Position numbers and translations under genes: made by a program. The notes under the pieces are model-generated. The model did not search any database, was not told where the DNA came from, and was given only the letters and a program-made list of their open reading frames with translations. A DNA stretch of 64,000 bases from Halochromatium sp. (lineage in GTDB: Bacteria > Pseudomonadota > Gammaproteobacteria > Chromatiales > Chromatiaceae): positions 409,759-473,758 of the forward strand of contig POWB01000001.1 in the NCBI GenBank assembly GCA_010912705.1, in the 5' to 3' direction. Position 1 is the first letter of the stretch, and each line of letters begins with the position of its first letter. This document shows positions 8,404 through 17,816 of this stretch, piece by piece.

Positions 8404-10344
8404 CTAAGCCTGATTGACCGACTTGAGCGACGACCCCAGCCAGGTCTCGCGCCGGGCGCGGGCAGCATCAGCGGCCTCTTCGTCCAGCCGCAGCTCACAG
8501 GTATCGGCCGGTGCTGGCTCCGGCAACACATCGGTCTCGAACAGCTCATCACGACGGAAAGCATGCATCCGAATTGGCCCGACTCCGGCCGCTCGCGCGA
8601 TCAAGGCATCGAGATTAGCGGCGTTCGTCCGCAGTCCATCGACCGCGATAATCAGATCGCCGGCCGAGAGCCCAGCGCGTTGTGCCGGCCGCCCATCCAG
8701 CACGACCCCAAGCCGCGCCTCCGCACTGTCGGGCTGCAGTCGAACACCGATATCAGGCCGCGACGACCTCGGCTCGAAGCGTTCGACGCAACCGCCATTG
8801 TCCTTGGCGCTGGTCGAGGGCCGCAGCCGCATCCCGATCGCAACCGTCCTCAGCAAGGGCGCCAGATCCAGATCATCGGTCGAATCCAGCGCATGATCGA
8901 AAAACCCGGTGAGATCGAGGCCGCTGACCTCGGCCGCCACCTGCTCGACCTCACGCTCGCCGATGCCAACGCCGGTGCGTCCATAGCCCTGCCAGAGGGC
9001 GCGCATCACATCATCCAGGCTCTTGCGATGCTCGGTGCCGTTGCGGATGGTCAGATCCAGAGCCAGCGCGGTCAGGGCACCCTTGGCATAGTAGCTGACG
9101 ATGGCATTGGGCGCGTTCTCGTCCTGCTTGTAGAAGCGCGTCCAGGCGTCGAAGCTCGACTCAGCGACGCTCTGCCGCAGCCGCCCAGGATTGCGCTGTA
9201 CGCGGGTGATGAGCTCGGCGAGCAGGGTTAGATAGGCCTTGGCATCAATCACCCCGCTGCGCACCAGCGCCAGATCGTCATAGTACGAGGTGATGCCCTC
9301 AAAGGCCCAGAGCAGCCGCGTGTGCACCTCGCGCTCCAAGCCCTGCTCGGCAAAGGCACGCGGCCGAATCCGCTTCACGTTCCAGAGATGGAAATACTCG
9401 TGGCTGCAGAGCCCGAGGAAGCGTCGGTAGCCCTCCGAAGGCTGGGAGGGCGCCTGCATCGGCGTCGCCTCCCTCTCCATCGCCGTCGCCTCCCTGTCGG
9501 TCTTCGCCTCCATGTTCATGTCCGCCTCCATCGCCATCGGCCAAGCCGGTGCTGGCAGATCATCGCGATTGGCCAACAGGCTGGTCGAGAACCGATGCTC
9601 AAGGCCACCATAGCCATCGCCCACCAGCTGCGTCAGGAACAGGTAGCGGTCGATCGGCAGCTCGCCGAACAGGGCGGCATGCTCCGCACAGATGCGCGGC
9701 AGATCCAGCGTTAGCCGCCTGAGATCAGCACGATGCCGACCGCTGATCGTCATCCAATGCGGCACACCCTCAACCTTGAAGGCGATTCGATCGAAGACGC
9801 CCATCTCGACCGGGTGATCGATCAGGTCGGCATAGTCATCGGCCCGATAGCGACCAAAGCCCCAGGCCGGGGCGCCATCAGGGGCGAGACTGGTCGCCAC
9901 CTGCCACTGCGCCCCCATCGCACCCGGCGGCGGCAGGATCTCGACCTGACAAGGCCGCCCCTCGGCACCCGCCACGCAGAGGAAGAGACTGGTGCCATTG
10001 TAATAGCCGTGGCTGCGGTCAAGATGCGCCGAGCGGACGGTCAGCTCCCAGGCATAGACCTCATAGCTCAGCTGCACCGGGCCGGCCTGCGGCGAGAGCC
10101 CAGAGAGCCGCCAGGTCTGTTTGTCCAGCTTCTCCAGCGCCACCGGGCGCCCGGCTTGCCGCGCCACAAGGCTGAGCAGATTGCGCGCAAAGTCCCGAAT
10201 CATATAGCTGCCCGGTATCCAGGCCGGCAGCGAGACCTGCAGCGTTTCGGTCTCAGGTGCCGGGATCTCGAGCGTCACCTCGAAGCAGTGGGCATCAGGG
10301 CGTGCCGGGACCACACGGTATCGCAGCAGATTCGATTCAGACAT
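8404..10344 (-). CDS. M61-family metallopeptidase with PDZ domain
   Basis: A glycyl-aminopeptidase-like zinc peptidase of about 646 aa. It has the M61 N-terminal beta domain (LPAWIPGSYMIRDFARNL), the zinc site HEYFHLWNVKRIRP near residue 315 followed by the third ligand in WAFEGITSYYDD, and a C-terminal PDZ domain (GVVLDGRPAQRAGLSAGDLI). No signal peptide is obvious. ATG at 10344 is preferred over the TTG at 10362; GAAGG lies 11 nt upstream. A Met/Glu/Ala-rich segment at about 270-297 (MNMEAKTDREATAMEREAT), encoded by imperfect repeats, interrupts the domain just before the zinc motif and looks like a lineage-specific insertion. Confidence 0.9.
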   Translation of the reverse strand: MSESNLLRYRVVPARPDAHCFEVTLEIPAPETETLQVSLPAWIPGSYMIRDFARNLLSLVARQAGRPVALEKLDKQTWRLSGLSPQAGPVQLSYEVYAWELTVRSAHLDRSHGYYNGTSLFLCVAGAEGRPCQVEILPPPGAMGAQWQVATSLAPDGAPAWGFGRYRADDYADLIDHPVEMGVFDRIAFKVEGVPHWMTISGRHRADLRRLTLDLPRICAEHAALFGELPIDRYLFLTQLVGDGYGGLEHRFSTSLLANRDDLPAPAWPMAMEADMNMEAKTDREATAMEREATPMQAPSQPSEGYRRFLGLCSHEYFHLWNVKRIRPRAFAEQGLEREVHTRLLWAFEGITSYYDDLALVRSGVIDAKAYLTLLAELITRVQRNPGRLRQSVAESSFDAWTRFYKQDENAPNAIVSYYAKGALTALALDLTIRNGTEHRKSLDDVMRALWQGYGRTGVGIGEREVEQVAAEVSGLDLTGFFDHALDSTDDLDLAPLLRTVAIGMRLRPSTSAKDNGGCVERFEPRSSRPDIGVRLQPDSAEARLGVVLDGRPAQRAGLSAGDLIIAVDGLRTNAANLDALIARAAGVGPIRMHAFRRDELFETDVLPEPAPADTCELRLDEEAADAARARRETWLGSSLKSVNQA

Positions 10345-10600
10345 CGTAAAGGGCGCCTTCAAAAATGGGACTGAGATCCGACCTGAGCGCTCGAAGCCTT
10401 GGCATGCGGATCGCGGAGATCAACCTCAGCAAGATCGTATCCGAGCCAAGCAGCTCACAGGCAGGGCGTACCCGACTAGATCGGTATCGCGAGGCGCATA
10501 GCCAACCGCATGCTGCGCCGACGCTGGACTCGTGTCGGGTATAGAATCCTCGGCAAGGTCCAATCATCCCACCAGACAGCGCTCATCTCAGACTAAAATC

Positions 10601-10779
10601 TAGCCTGAATGTCTCACGCGAAGCCGCGAAGCCGCGAAGAATATGGATCTTACGGCCAACAGTTGACCTGAGTGCCTGTTTGTCGCAAACGACGCATCAG
10701 GCCACAAACAATTGTCAAAGTGCTTATTTTCCTTAGCGTCTTCGCGACTTCGCGTGAGACTCATGAAATATCCAGGCTA
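10601..10779. repeat. Imperfect palindromic repeat upstream of the DUF1656 gene
   Basis: The gene-free stretch 10345-10787 contains this element and otherwise nothing I recognise. Its ends are TAGCCTGAAT and the inverse CCAGGCTA; inside them GTCTCACGCGAAGCCGCGAAG faces CTTCGCGACTTCGCGTGAGAC. The central 100 bp is AT-richer and unique. It is a different family from the 8105/57753 elements, although both contain short direct repeats within the arms. It ends 8 bp before the DUF1656 start codon, so it probably supplies that gene's leader. Confidence 0.75.
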
Positions 10780-10787
10780 AGCAAACA

Positions 10788-11009
10788 ATGGATCAGATTC
10801 CCGTCGAGCTCAGTCTAAACGGCGTCTACTACCCGCCTTGGCTCCTCGCCGCTGGGTTCGGCCTGGTGCTGGCGATAACGCTGACCAGCCTGGCCAACCT
10901 GACAGGCCTGAGTCGCTGGGTCTGGCATCCGCCGCTCTTCTTCACCGCGTTAGTCGTCGCCTGCACGCTGTTGATCGGCTCGACGCTCGTGCCTTCCTTC
11001 TTTGCTTAA
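10788..11009 (+). CDS. DUF1656 family small membrane protein (AaeX-like)
   Basis: This 73-aa protein has two hydrophobic helices and the family signature of an N-terminal NGVYYPPWLLA turn and WVWHPPLFFTALVVA. DUF1656 proteins accompany FUSC/AaeB pumps and HlyD-type adaptors in aromatic-acid or drug efflux operons; their own role is unclear. The HlyD gene follows after 15 bp, so the two are an operon. The usual FUSC permease gene is absent on both sides: upstream is only the palindromic repeat. Confidence 0.85.
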   Translation: MDQIPVELSLNGVYYPPWLLAAGFGLVLAITLTSLANLTGLSRWVWHPPLFFTALVVACTLLIGSTLVPSFFA

Positions 11010-11024
11010 GCTCGCAGGCCACGC

Positions 11025-11936
11025 ATGAACCTCTCTGAAACCCGGCGCCAGATGCTCTTTGACTTAGTACGGGTGCTGATCACATTGCTGATGGTGGCGC
11101 TGGCCGCCGGCGGTGTCTTCTGGGTCACCCAGAAACAGCAGGCGCATCCCTGGACACGCGATGGACAGGTGCTCGCGAATGTGGTCCATGTCGCGCCCCA
11201 GGTCAGCGGCCCGGTGGTGGCTGTCCATGTCGCTGATAACCAGCGCGTCGCCCAGGGTGATCCTCTGTTCGAGATCGACCCGACGCTCTTTCAGCAGGCG
11301 GTGCAGCAAGCAGAAGCCGATCTGGCACAAGCCAGCGCCGAGGCGACGGACGCCGCGGCTGATGCTAGGCGCGCTCAAGCCCTGCATGCGCGCGGTGACC
11401 TCTCGCAGCAAGACTTCGATTTGAAGACCGCGCAAGCAGAGGCCAAAGCTGCAACGGTCGATGCCGCCAAGGTCGCGCTGGAGACCGCTCGGCTCAAGCT
11501 CGGCTACACCAAGGTCAGCGCCACCTCAACCGGCTATGTGACCAATCTCGACCTTGACGCTGGCACCTATGCCACCGCAGGCGAATCGGTGCTAGCCTTG
11601 ATCGACGCCAATTCATTCTGGGTCGCCGGCTATTTCAAAGAAACCGACCTGCCCTACATTGCGATTGGCGACCCGGCCGCGGTCACCCTGATGGGCCATC
11701 CTGATCGGCCGCTCGCCGGTCACGTCGAGAGCATCGCCTTTGGTATCGCGCGGCGCAACACCGGCACCAACCTCGGCGATCTCGCCAAGGTCGCACCCAC
11801 CTTCGAGTGGATTCGCCTGGCCCAGCGCATCCCGGTGCGCATTGCGCTCGCGTCGCCGCCGGCCGATCTGCCGCTGCGGGTCGGCTATACAGCCAGTGTC
11901 GCGATCAACCCATCGCGCACCGCCGAGCGCCGCTGA
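11025..11936 (+). CDS. HlyD/EmrA-family membrane fusion protein (AaeA-like)
   Basis: Periplasmic adaptor of an efflux pump, 303 aa. An N-terminal anchor helix (LLMVALAAGGVFWVT, about 22-40) is followed by a split lipoyl/barrel-sandwich domain (VAPQVSGPVVAVHVADNQRV and LGYTKVSATSTGYVTNLDLDAG), an alpha-helical hairpin (about 95-165) and a beta-barrel (VAGYFKETDLPYIAIGDPA). This matches AaeA-type proteins that pair with DUF1656 and FUSC proteins. Without a local permease it must work with a partner encoded elsewhere, or the operon is incomplete. Confidence 0.9.
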   Translation: MNLSETRRQMLFDLVRVLITLLMVALAAGGVFWVTQKQQAHPWTRDGQVLANVVHVAPQVSGPVVAVHVADNQRVAQGDPLFEIDPTLFQQAVQQAEADLAQASAEATDAAADARRAQALHARGDLSQQDFDLKTAQAEAKAATVDAAKVALETARLKLGYTKVSATSTGYVTNLDLDAGTYATAGESVLALIDANSFWVAGYFKETDLPYIAIGDPAAVTLMGHPDRPLAGHVESIAFGIARRNTGTNLGDLAKVAPTFEWIRLAQRIPVRIALASPPADLPLRVGYTASVAINPSRTAERR

Positions 11937-12097
11937 GGCCAGGGATTAAGGTGGCTGCAGCTGGTCATGCCCGCCTAGGATTGATAGCGCGTCGTCATCC
12001 TCGGGAATATATGAAGCCATCGCTCGAGCCGCAGATGTCGTTACAATGCCTGATCGACCAGATCAAAGAGTGCGGGACAACCGCAACAGGAGCCCCG

Positions 12098-12712
12098 ATG
12101 TATCCATCCCAGCGCCAGCGCTTCCATCTCAGCGATACCCTCAGAGCGCGCGACCTGCATCCAGCCCGGTTGTCGCGCAATGCCCTGCCCCTGCTCGCGG
12201 CTGCAGTGCTTATCGTGCTCAACGGCTGTGCCACTGATGGCCGGATCACCGACCCCTCGGTCTATCTGGGCAATCCTTTCCAACGTCCGAGCGAAACCGG
12301 CTTCCGGGCACTGGTACAGGCCGACTGCGGCCAAATGAGCATCGGCGACACGACAGTCAATGCGCTGCTCGGCAAGAATACCGCCTTCGATAGCTGGATC
12401 ACGGCGCTCTACGACGGCGATATCTCCAACGATGAATTCATGAATCAGGTGCTGCTGCAGTACCCTGCACCGGATGCCAACGTCCCCGCAACCGGTTGCA
12501 TCATGGACCAGCTCGCACAGTGCTTCGCCGAGACTTGCAAGGTCCAAACTGCCGCTGAGCGCGAGAAGATGGCTCAGGCGGAGACACAAGCGGTCGAAGA
12601 GATCGAATCAGCGGTGACCCTCGACCCCGCCGAGCTGCCGGCACAAGACGCACCTGAGGTCGAGCGCATGATTGAGACATCGAAGGAGGATGGCCCCAAG
12701 CCTCTACCCTGA
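12098..12712 (+). CDS. Putative lipoprotein of unknown function
   Basis: The track ORF (11807-12712) overlaps hlyD; ATG at 12098 with AGGAG seven bases upstream is the convincing start, giving 204 aa. A basic N-region is followed by a hydrophobic stretch and a lipobox (LIVLNGCATDG) with Cys near 48, so the product should be lipidated; no Asp directly follows the Cys, which favours the outer membrane. The mature part has six further cysteines (for example GCIMDQLAQCFAETC) that could form disulfides, and an acidic, Ala/Glu-rich tail. I do not recognise a family. Confidence 0.75.
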   Translation: MYPSQRQRFHLSDTLRARDLHPARLSRNALPLLAAAVLIVLNGCATDGRITDPSVYLGNPFQRPSETGFRALVQADCGQMSIGDTTVNALLGKNTAFDSWITALYDGDISNDEFMNQVLLQYPAPDANVPATGCIMDQLAQCFAETCKVQTAAEREKMAQAETQAVEEIESAVTLDPAELPAQDAPEVERMIETSKEDGPKPLP

Positions 12713-12738
12713 GCAGATGACTGCGATCGACTCCGGGG

Positions 12739-13548
12739 ATGCCTGAGCACTGGCCGCGATCAGACGCTGAGCAGCCGCCAACCGAGCATGAGCACACCAC
12801 CGCAGCGGCGGTCAGGCTGAGGTTGTGGCGTAAACGCCTCGGCCGCGGTCTGTCCATCCTGCTGTTCGGTCTGGCTAGCCTGGTGACGATGCTGCTGCTG
12901 ATCGACCTCGGGATCTCGCTCTCCACCCGCGGTTCGATCACCGACCAGCTGGACCAGGTGCAGCCCACCGAAGTCGCGCTCATCCTGGGCACCTCGCGCG
13001 GTATCAGAGGTCGCCTCAACCCCTTTTACCAGGCGCGCATCGAGGCTGCCGCCGAGCTGTATCACAGCTGCAAGGTGCGCGGTATCCTGGTCAGCGGCGA
13101 CAATGCCACCCGCTACTACAATGAGCCGGTGTCGATGCAGAAGGACCTGATCGCGCTCGGTGTGCCAGCCGACTACATCAGCCTCGATTACGCCGGCTTC
13201 CGAACCCTCGACTCGATGGTGCGGGCGAAAGAGGTCTTCGGGCTCGAGGAAGTGCTGGTGGTCAGCCAGCGTTTCCAGGCGGCACGCGCAATCTTCCTCG
13301 GTCGGCAATTCGGTATCGATGCACAGGGCTATGCCGCAGCTGACCCCGAGCACAGCGGCTACATCAAGGTCCGCATCCGCGAGATCTTGGCCCGCGCTGC
13401 GGCCGTGCTCGATGTCCTCACGGGCCAAGGACCAAGGTTCCTCGGCGACCCTGAGATGATTCGTCTGCGCGACGAGCTAGAACCCGCGTTAGACTTGGTT
13501 CCCGAGCAACCCAAGGTCTTGAAAGCCGCCCGATCGCACGACCCTTAA
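12739..13548 (+). CDS. sanA: SanA/YdcF-like DUF218 envelope protein
   Basis: A 269-aa inner-membrane protein with one N-terminal helix (LLFGLASLVTMLLLIDLGI, about 42-60) and a periplasmic DUF218 domain. VALILGTSRG, NPFYQARIEAAAELY, LVSGDNATRYYNEPVSM and LDYAGFRTLDSMVRAKEVFG match SanA closely; in enterobacteria SanA affects envelope barrier function and vancomycin exclusion at high temperature. It carries a charged 30-residue N-terminal extension and a C-terminal extension (RDELEPALDLV) compared with E. coli. It lies 26 bp after the lipoprotein gene and may be cotranscribed. No strong SD precedes the ATG. Confidence 0.9.
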   Translation: MPEHWPRSDAEQPPTEHEHTTAAAVRLRLWRKRLGRGLSILLFGLASLVTMLLLIDLGISLSTRGSITDQLDQVQPTEVALILGTSRGIRGRLNPFYQARIEAAAELYHSCKVRGILVSGDNATRYYNEPVSMQKDLIALGVPADYISLDYAGFRTLDSMVRAKEVFGLEEVLVVSQRFQAARAIFLGRQFGIDAQGYAAADPEHSGYIKVRIREILARAAAVLDVLTGQGPRFLGDPEMIRLRDELEPALDLVPEQPKVLKAARSHDP

Positions 13549-13598
13549 GGCGATTTCTGTCAAAGCTCAACCTTTGCCCCCACACAGAGGCATCCACT

Positions 13599-14319
13599 AT
13601 GCCGTGCTTCGACTCACTTCAGCCACTGATCAGCATTCAGCCAAGGCACCTTCTACGCGGTACCGGTCGCCTCGCCTTAATCTGTGCGCTCTGCCTCCCA
13701 TTCATCATTGGCTTGAGTGGATGTCGGGAGAAAAAACAGTTCTTGATTTTTTCTTCATTTTTTATCAAAATTTTCTATCGTAGATAGGTTATCTACAAGC
13801 GCGAAGGTTTCGCGTTCCATGGTCAGAGTCGAAGTCGAATCGCAAGGTTGTTCTCTGTTCAGGATGAACGTCGAGGCAATTTTTATGGCGCAAGCTGGGT
13901 TTCGACGGCTGAAACTGCCCATGTTGCCGGTGTTGACCGGCCATTCGGTTGAGACTGCTCAACCAGGACTCCAGTTGCTCACCCGCAAGGGTGTTATCAA
14001 CGGAGAGCGAAATGCCTAAAAGCTGCATAAGCAATTTTGTTTAGGTTTTTAGGAACAGGTGAAAGGCTTTCCCTCAGGCGCGATCACGATCAGGGTGAAG
14101 CCAGGCGACACCGGCAACTGTGCCATCTCGCCCTGCCGAGTGCTGTTCGAGATGCCGGCCGGCACCGCGGATTATCAGGTGCTCGGCAACCAGGTTAATT
14201 TCGGACGCTACCCTGCTGGCAAGACGGTTAACCTTGGCAACTTCTACGAGCCGATCGCTATCGAAGTCGTCGGCGCCAAGGTGCCCAAGACCTATGTCTA
14301 TATCCCAGTAGATTGGTAA
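13599..14319 (+). pseudogene. Small lipoprotein gene split by a 314-bp insertion
   Basis: The 5' part (13599-13739) encodes 47 residues ending in a signal peptide with lipobox (LPFIIGLSGCREKKQ). The 3' part (14059-14319) encodes KGFPSGAITIRVKPGD...YVYIPVDW. The two parts are separated by foreign AT-rich DNA bounded by the 5-bp direct repeat AACAG (13735-13739 and 14054-14058). Joining across one copy of the repeat gives CAG GTG AAA GGC and an uninterrupted 133-aa lipoprotein. As it stands translation runs into stop TAG after 15 foreign residues. The family is not recognised; the C-terminal half looks like a beta-rich secreted domain with two cysteines. Confidence 0.85.
13740..14053. mobile_element. 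314-bp hairpin-rich insertion with 5-bp target duplication
   Basis: Flanked by AACAG on both sides. It is clearly richer in A/T runs than the surroundings at its ends. It contains successive hairpins: TTGAT/ATCAA at the left end, GTAGATA-GGT-TATCTAC (13780-13796), CGCGAA-GGT-TTCGCG (13800-13814), and CCTAAAA/TTTTAGG closing at the right edge (14015-14053). Two short ORFs (66 aa plus, 81 aa minus) have no recognisable domain. No terminal inverted repeat joins the two ends. It may be an IS-derived non-autonomous element; family unknown. Confidence 0.75.
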
Positions 14320-14383
14320 GGAGAGACTGCCAGCAGGAGCTCCACGCAAGGCGGCAGACCCGGGGCACCGCGACCGCTCCGTC

Positions 14384-14563
14384 TCAGCTTGGCCCAAACA
14401 GCAGCCAGATGATCAAGCCAAACAGGGGCAACAGCAAGATCAAGACGACCCAAAGCACCTTACCCAAGGTGCCCGCATTGCTCTGTACGATCTTGATGAA
14501 GGCGTACACAACGACGATCAGATGTAACAGGCCGAGTAGGCCTCCAACTTCGATTCCCACCAC
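14384..14563 (-). CDS. Small PLDc_N-type membrane protein
   Basis: Too short for the ORF track. GTG at 14563, with GGAG eight bases upstream, opens a 59-aa frame: MVGIEVGGLLGLLHLIVVVY, a short polar loop (KIVQSNAGTLGKVLW), then VVLILLLPLFGLIIWLLFGPS. Two transmembrane helices and the closing PLFGLIIWLLFGP motif are those of the phospholipase-D nuclease N-terminal (PLDc_N) family of stand-alone membrane peptides, function unknown. It is antisense to the track ORF at 14313-14585 and divergent from sthA. Confidence 0.8.
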   Translation of the reverse strand: MVGIEVGGLLGLLHLIVVVYAFIKIVQSNAGTLGKVLWVVLILLLPLFGLIIWLLFGPS

Positions 14564-14723
14564 CGATCTCTCTCCGAGTCGCTAAAGAGCTGACACCATG
14601 TCTCAGACTCTGATCGTCGTCAACCATCGCGCAGGCACCGGCGTCAGTTAGTAGTCCCAGCACCTATGCTAACCTGAGTGTTTTCGGCAGCGCGCCACCG
14701 CAGAGCACCGAGGTAGAGGCAGT

Positions 14724-16121
<1,398 letters not shown>

Positions 16122-16123
16122 CG

Positions 16124-17581
16124 ATGACGCAGCTCCTGAGTCTATCGCGCGCGGCGCGACTCGCCGGGGTGACCCGCGCCGAGATCCAGAAGCGCATCCG
16201 CCAAGGCGAGATGCAGACATTCGAGGGCCAGGTCGCAATCAACGATCTGCTGCACGTCTACCCCAGCGTCAGCCTGGAGAAGACCGGCGATCTCGAGCGG
16301 GTCGAGCAGATCAAGGCCGATGCCCTGCCGCGCAGCCATGACGAGGATACCCGACTACCGAGCCAAGAGGTCTTGGTCAGCCGCATCCGCTCGCTGGCAA
16401 AGGCGTTGGTGCAGCGCATCGCCCGCGTCGATGCGCTCGAGACCCTGCTCGATGAGCTGCAACAGCAGCTCGACGCGCTTGCCACCTCAGATCCACAAGC
16501 GGCGCCGGCGCTCTCAGGCTGGCTGCGCGAGCGCCGCGCCGCCCTCGGCACGGAGCCCGTCGAGCCGGCCCATACTCAACTCCTGGCCAAAGATACCTTC
16601 CTGCGCATCATGTCAGCCAGCGTCAAGATGATCCCATCCGGGCATGAGTTCTTTGTCGACGGCAACGAGTCGATCCTTGAGGCGGCGGTCCGCTCTGGCC
16701 TGCGGCTGAGCTACGGCTGCGCCAATGGCAACTGCGGCGAATGCAAGGCGCGGCTGATCAGCGGTGAGGTGTATCGAATTCGTGAGCACGACTATGTGCT
16801 CAGCGAGCGTGAGAAGCAGATGGGCTACCTACTCAGCTGCTCACACACGGCAGTGACCGACATCCAGCTCGAAGCCGCCGAGGCACAGTCGCCGGCTGAT
16901 TTGCCAGAACAGGAGATCCAGGCGCAGATCCGCAAGCTGGAGCCACAGGGCGAAGGCCTCCTATTAGTGCATGTACAGACCCCACGCACCAATACGCTGC
17001 GCTTCATGGCCGGTCAGCGTGCCCGGCTGCAGCTGGGCGATGGCCTGGAGCGGGAGCTACCTATTGCCAGTTGCCCCTGTAACGGACGCAATCTGCTGTT
17101 CTCGGTTCGACGCCGCAATGATGCCTTCAGCCAGGCCGTCTTTGAGACCCTTAGGCCGCGACAACCGATCACCCTTAGTGGTCCCTATGGCAACTTCGTG
17201 CTCGCCGAAGACGCCACCGAGCCGGCAGTGTTTATTGCGCTCGACGACGGCATCGCACCGGTGAAGAGTCTGATCGAGCACGCAGTCTCGATCGACAGCA
17301 TCGAGGCCTTTCATCTGTACTGGTCGGTGCCCGCAACGCAGATGCACTATCATCAGCCCTGGTGTCGCGCACTCCGTGAAACCCTCGACAATTTCGCCTA
17401 CACGCCGCTGGTCGAGGCGGCCTGTGCCGATCTGCTAGCGTTGCTAGAATCGGATCTCGAGGATTTCAAGGCAGCCCGCTACTACATCGCCGGTCCAAGC
17501 AGTGCCATGTTGGCGGTCGCCTCAACACTCCTTGAGTCAGGCATACCAGAGGAGCGCCTGGCAACCGAAGCTGTGGACTGA
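16124..17581 (+). CDS. HTH / 2Fe-2S ferredoxin / ferredoxin-NAD(P)H reductase fusion
   Basis: A 485-aa three-part protein. Residues 1-50 (LSRAARLAGVTRAEIQKRIRQGEM) look like a MerR/excisionase-type helix-turn-helix; 85-140 is probably coiled coil; 160-250 is a plant-type ferredoxin with Cys199, 204, 207 and 239 (CANGNCGEC ... LLSC). The rest is an FNR-like FAD/NAD domain (RFMAGQRARLQL, SGPYGNF, GPSSAM). The flavin motif usually RxYS reads RELPIAS, and the nucleotide-binding GTGIAP reads LDDGIAPVKSL, so cofactor use may differ. It follows sthA by 2 bp. Either a redox-sensing regulator or an electron carrier with a vestigial HTH; function not assigned. Confidence 0.85.
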   Translation: MTQLLSLSRAARLAGVTRAEIQKRIRQGEMQTFEGQVAINDLLHVYPSVSLEKTGDLERVEQIKADALPRSHDEDTRLPSQEVLVSRIRSLAKALVQRIARVDALETLLDELQQQLDALATSDPQAAPALSGWLRERRAALGTEPVEPAHTQLLAKDTFLRIMSASVKMIPSGHEFFVDGNESILEAAVRSGLRLSYGCANGNCGECKARLISGEVYRIREHDYVLSEREKQMGYLLSCSHTAVTDIQLEAAEAQSPADLPEQEIQAQIRKLEPQGEGLLLVHVQTPRTNTLRFMAGQRARLQLGDGLERELPIASCPCNGRNLLFSVRRRNDAFSQAVFETLRPRQPITLSGPYGNFVLAEDATEPAVFIALDDGIAPVKSLIEHAVSIDSIEAFHLYWSVPATQMHYHQPWCRALRETLDNFAYTPLVEAACADLLALLESDLEDFKAARYYIAGPSSAMLAVASTLLESGIPEERLATEAVD

Positions 17582-17627
17582 CCTGCAGGGGTTAACGAGC
17601 GCCCATCAAGAGACGCGGGGAAGAGAG

Positions 17628-17816
17628 TCAGGCAGCCACCTTTTCAGCGACCCGGTTTTGGCGCGGCGGCAAGAAAACGGTACCCTTGCCGAAGCGATTG
17701 ACGGCCTCGTTCCGAACCCAACTTGGCGCATCGGTATAGAAGCGCACGTAGGTAAAGCCACAATCACCACGCTCAATGCTAGCGACCCACTCGCTAAAGC
17801 TGTTGTTCTCGTTCAT
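17628..17816 (-). CDS. Hypothetical small protein
   Basis: I do not recognise this 62-aa product (MNENNSFSEWVASIERGDCG..., ending RQNRVAEKVAA). ATG at 17816 has GGAG five bases upstream, a better start than the 119-aa track ORF from 17987, whose first half reads as non-protein-like repeats of G/T/C residues. It is convergent with the fusion gene. The composition is plausible for a soluble protein, but no motif is visible, so it may equally be a remnant. Confidence 0.4.
   Translation of the reverse strand: MNENNSFSEWVASIERGDCGFTYVRFYTDAPSWVRNEAVNRFGKGTVFLPPRQNRVAEKVAA

Noticed and set aside
13789-14034. 81-aa minus and 66-aa plus ORFs in the 314-bp insertion
   Set aside because: No domain, no clear start signal, and they lie in an element bounded by target duplication; treated as part of the element only.
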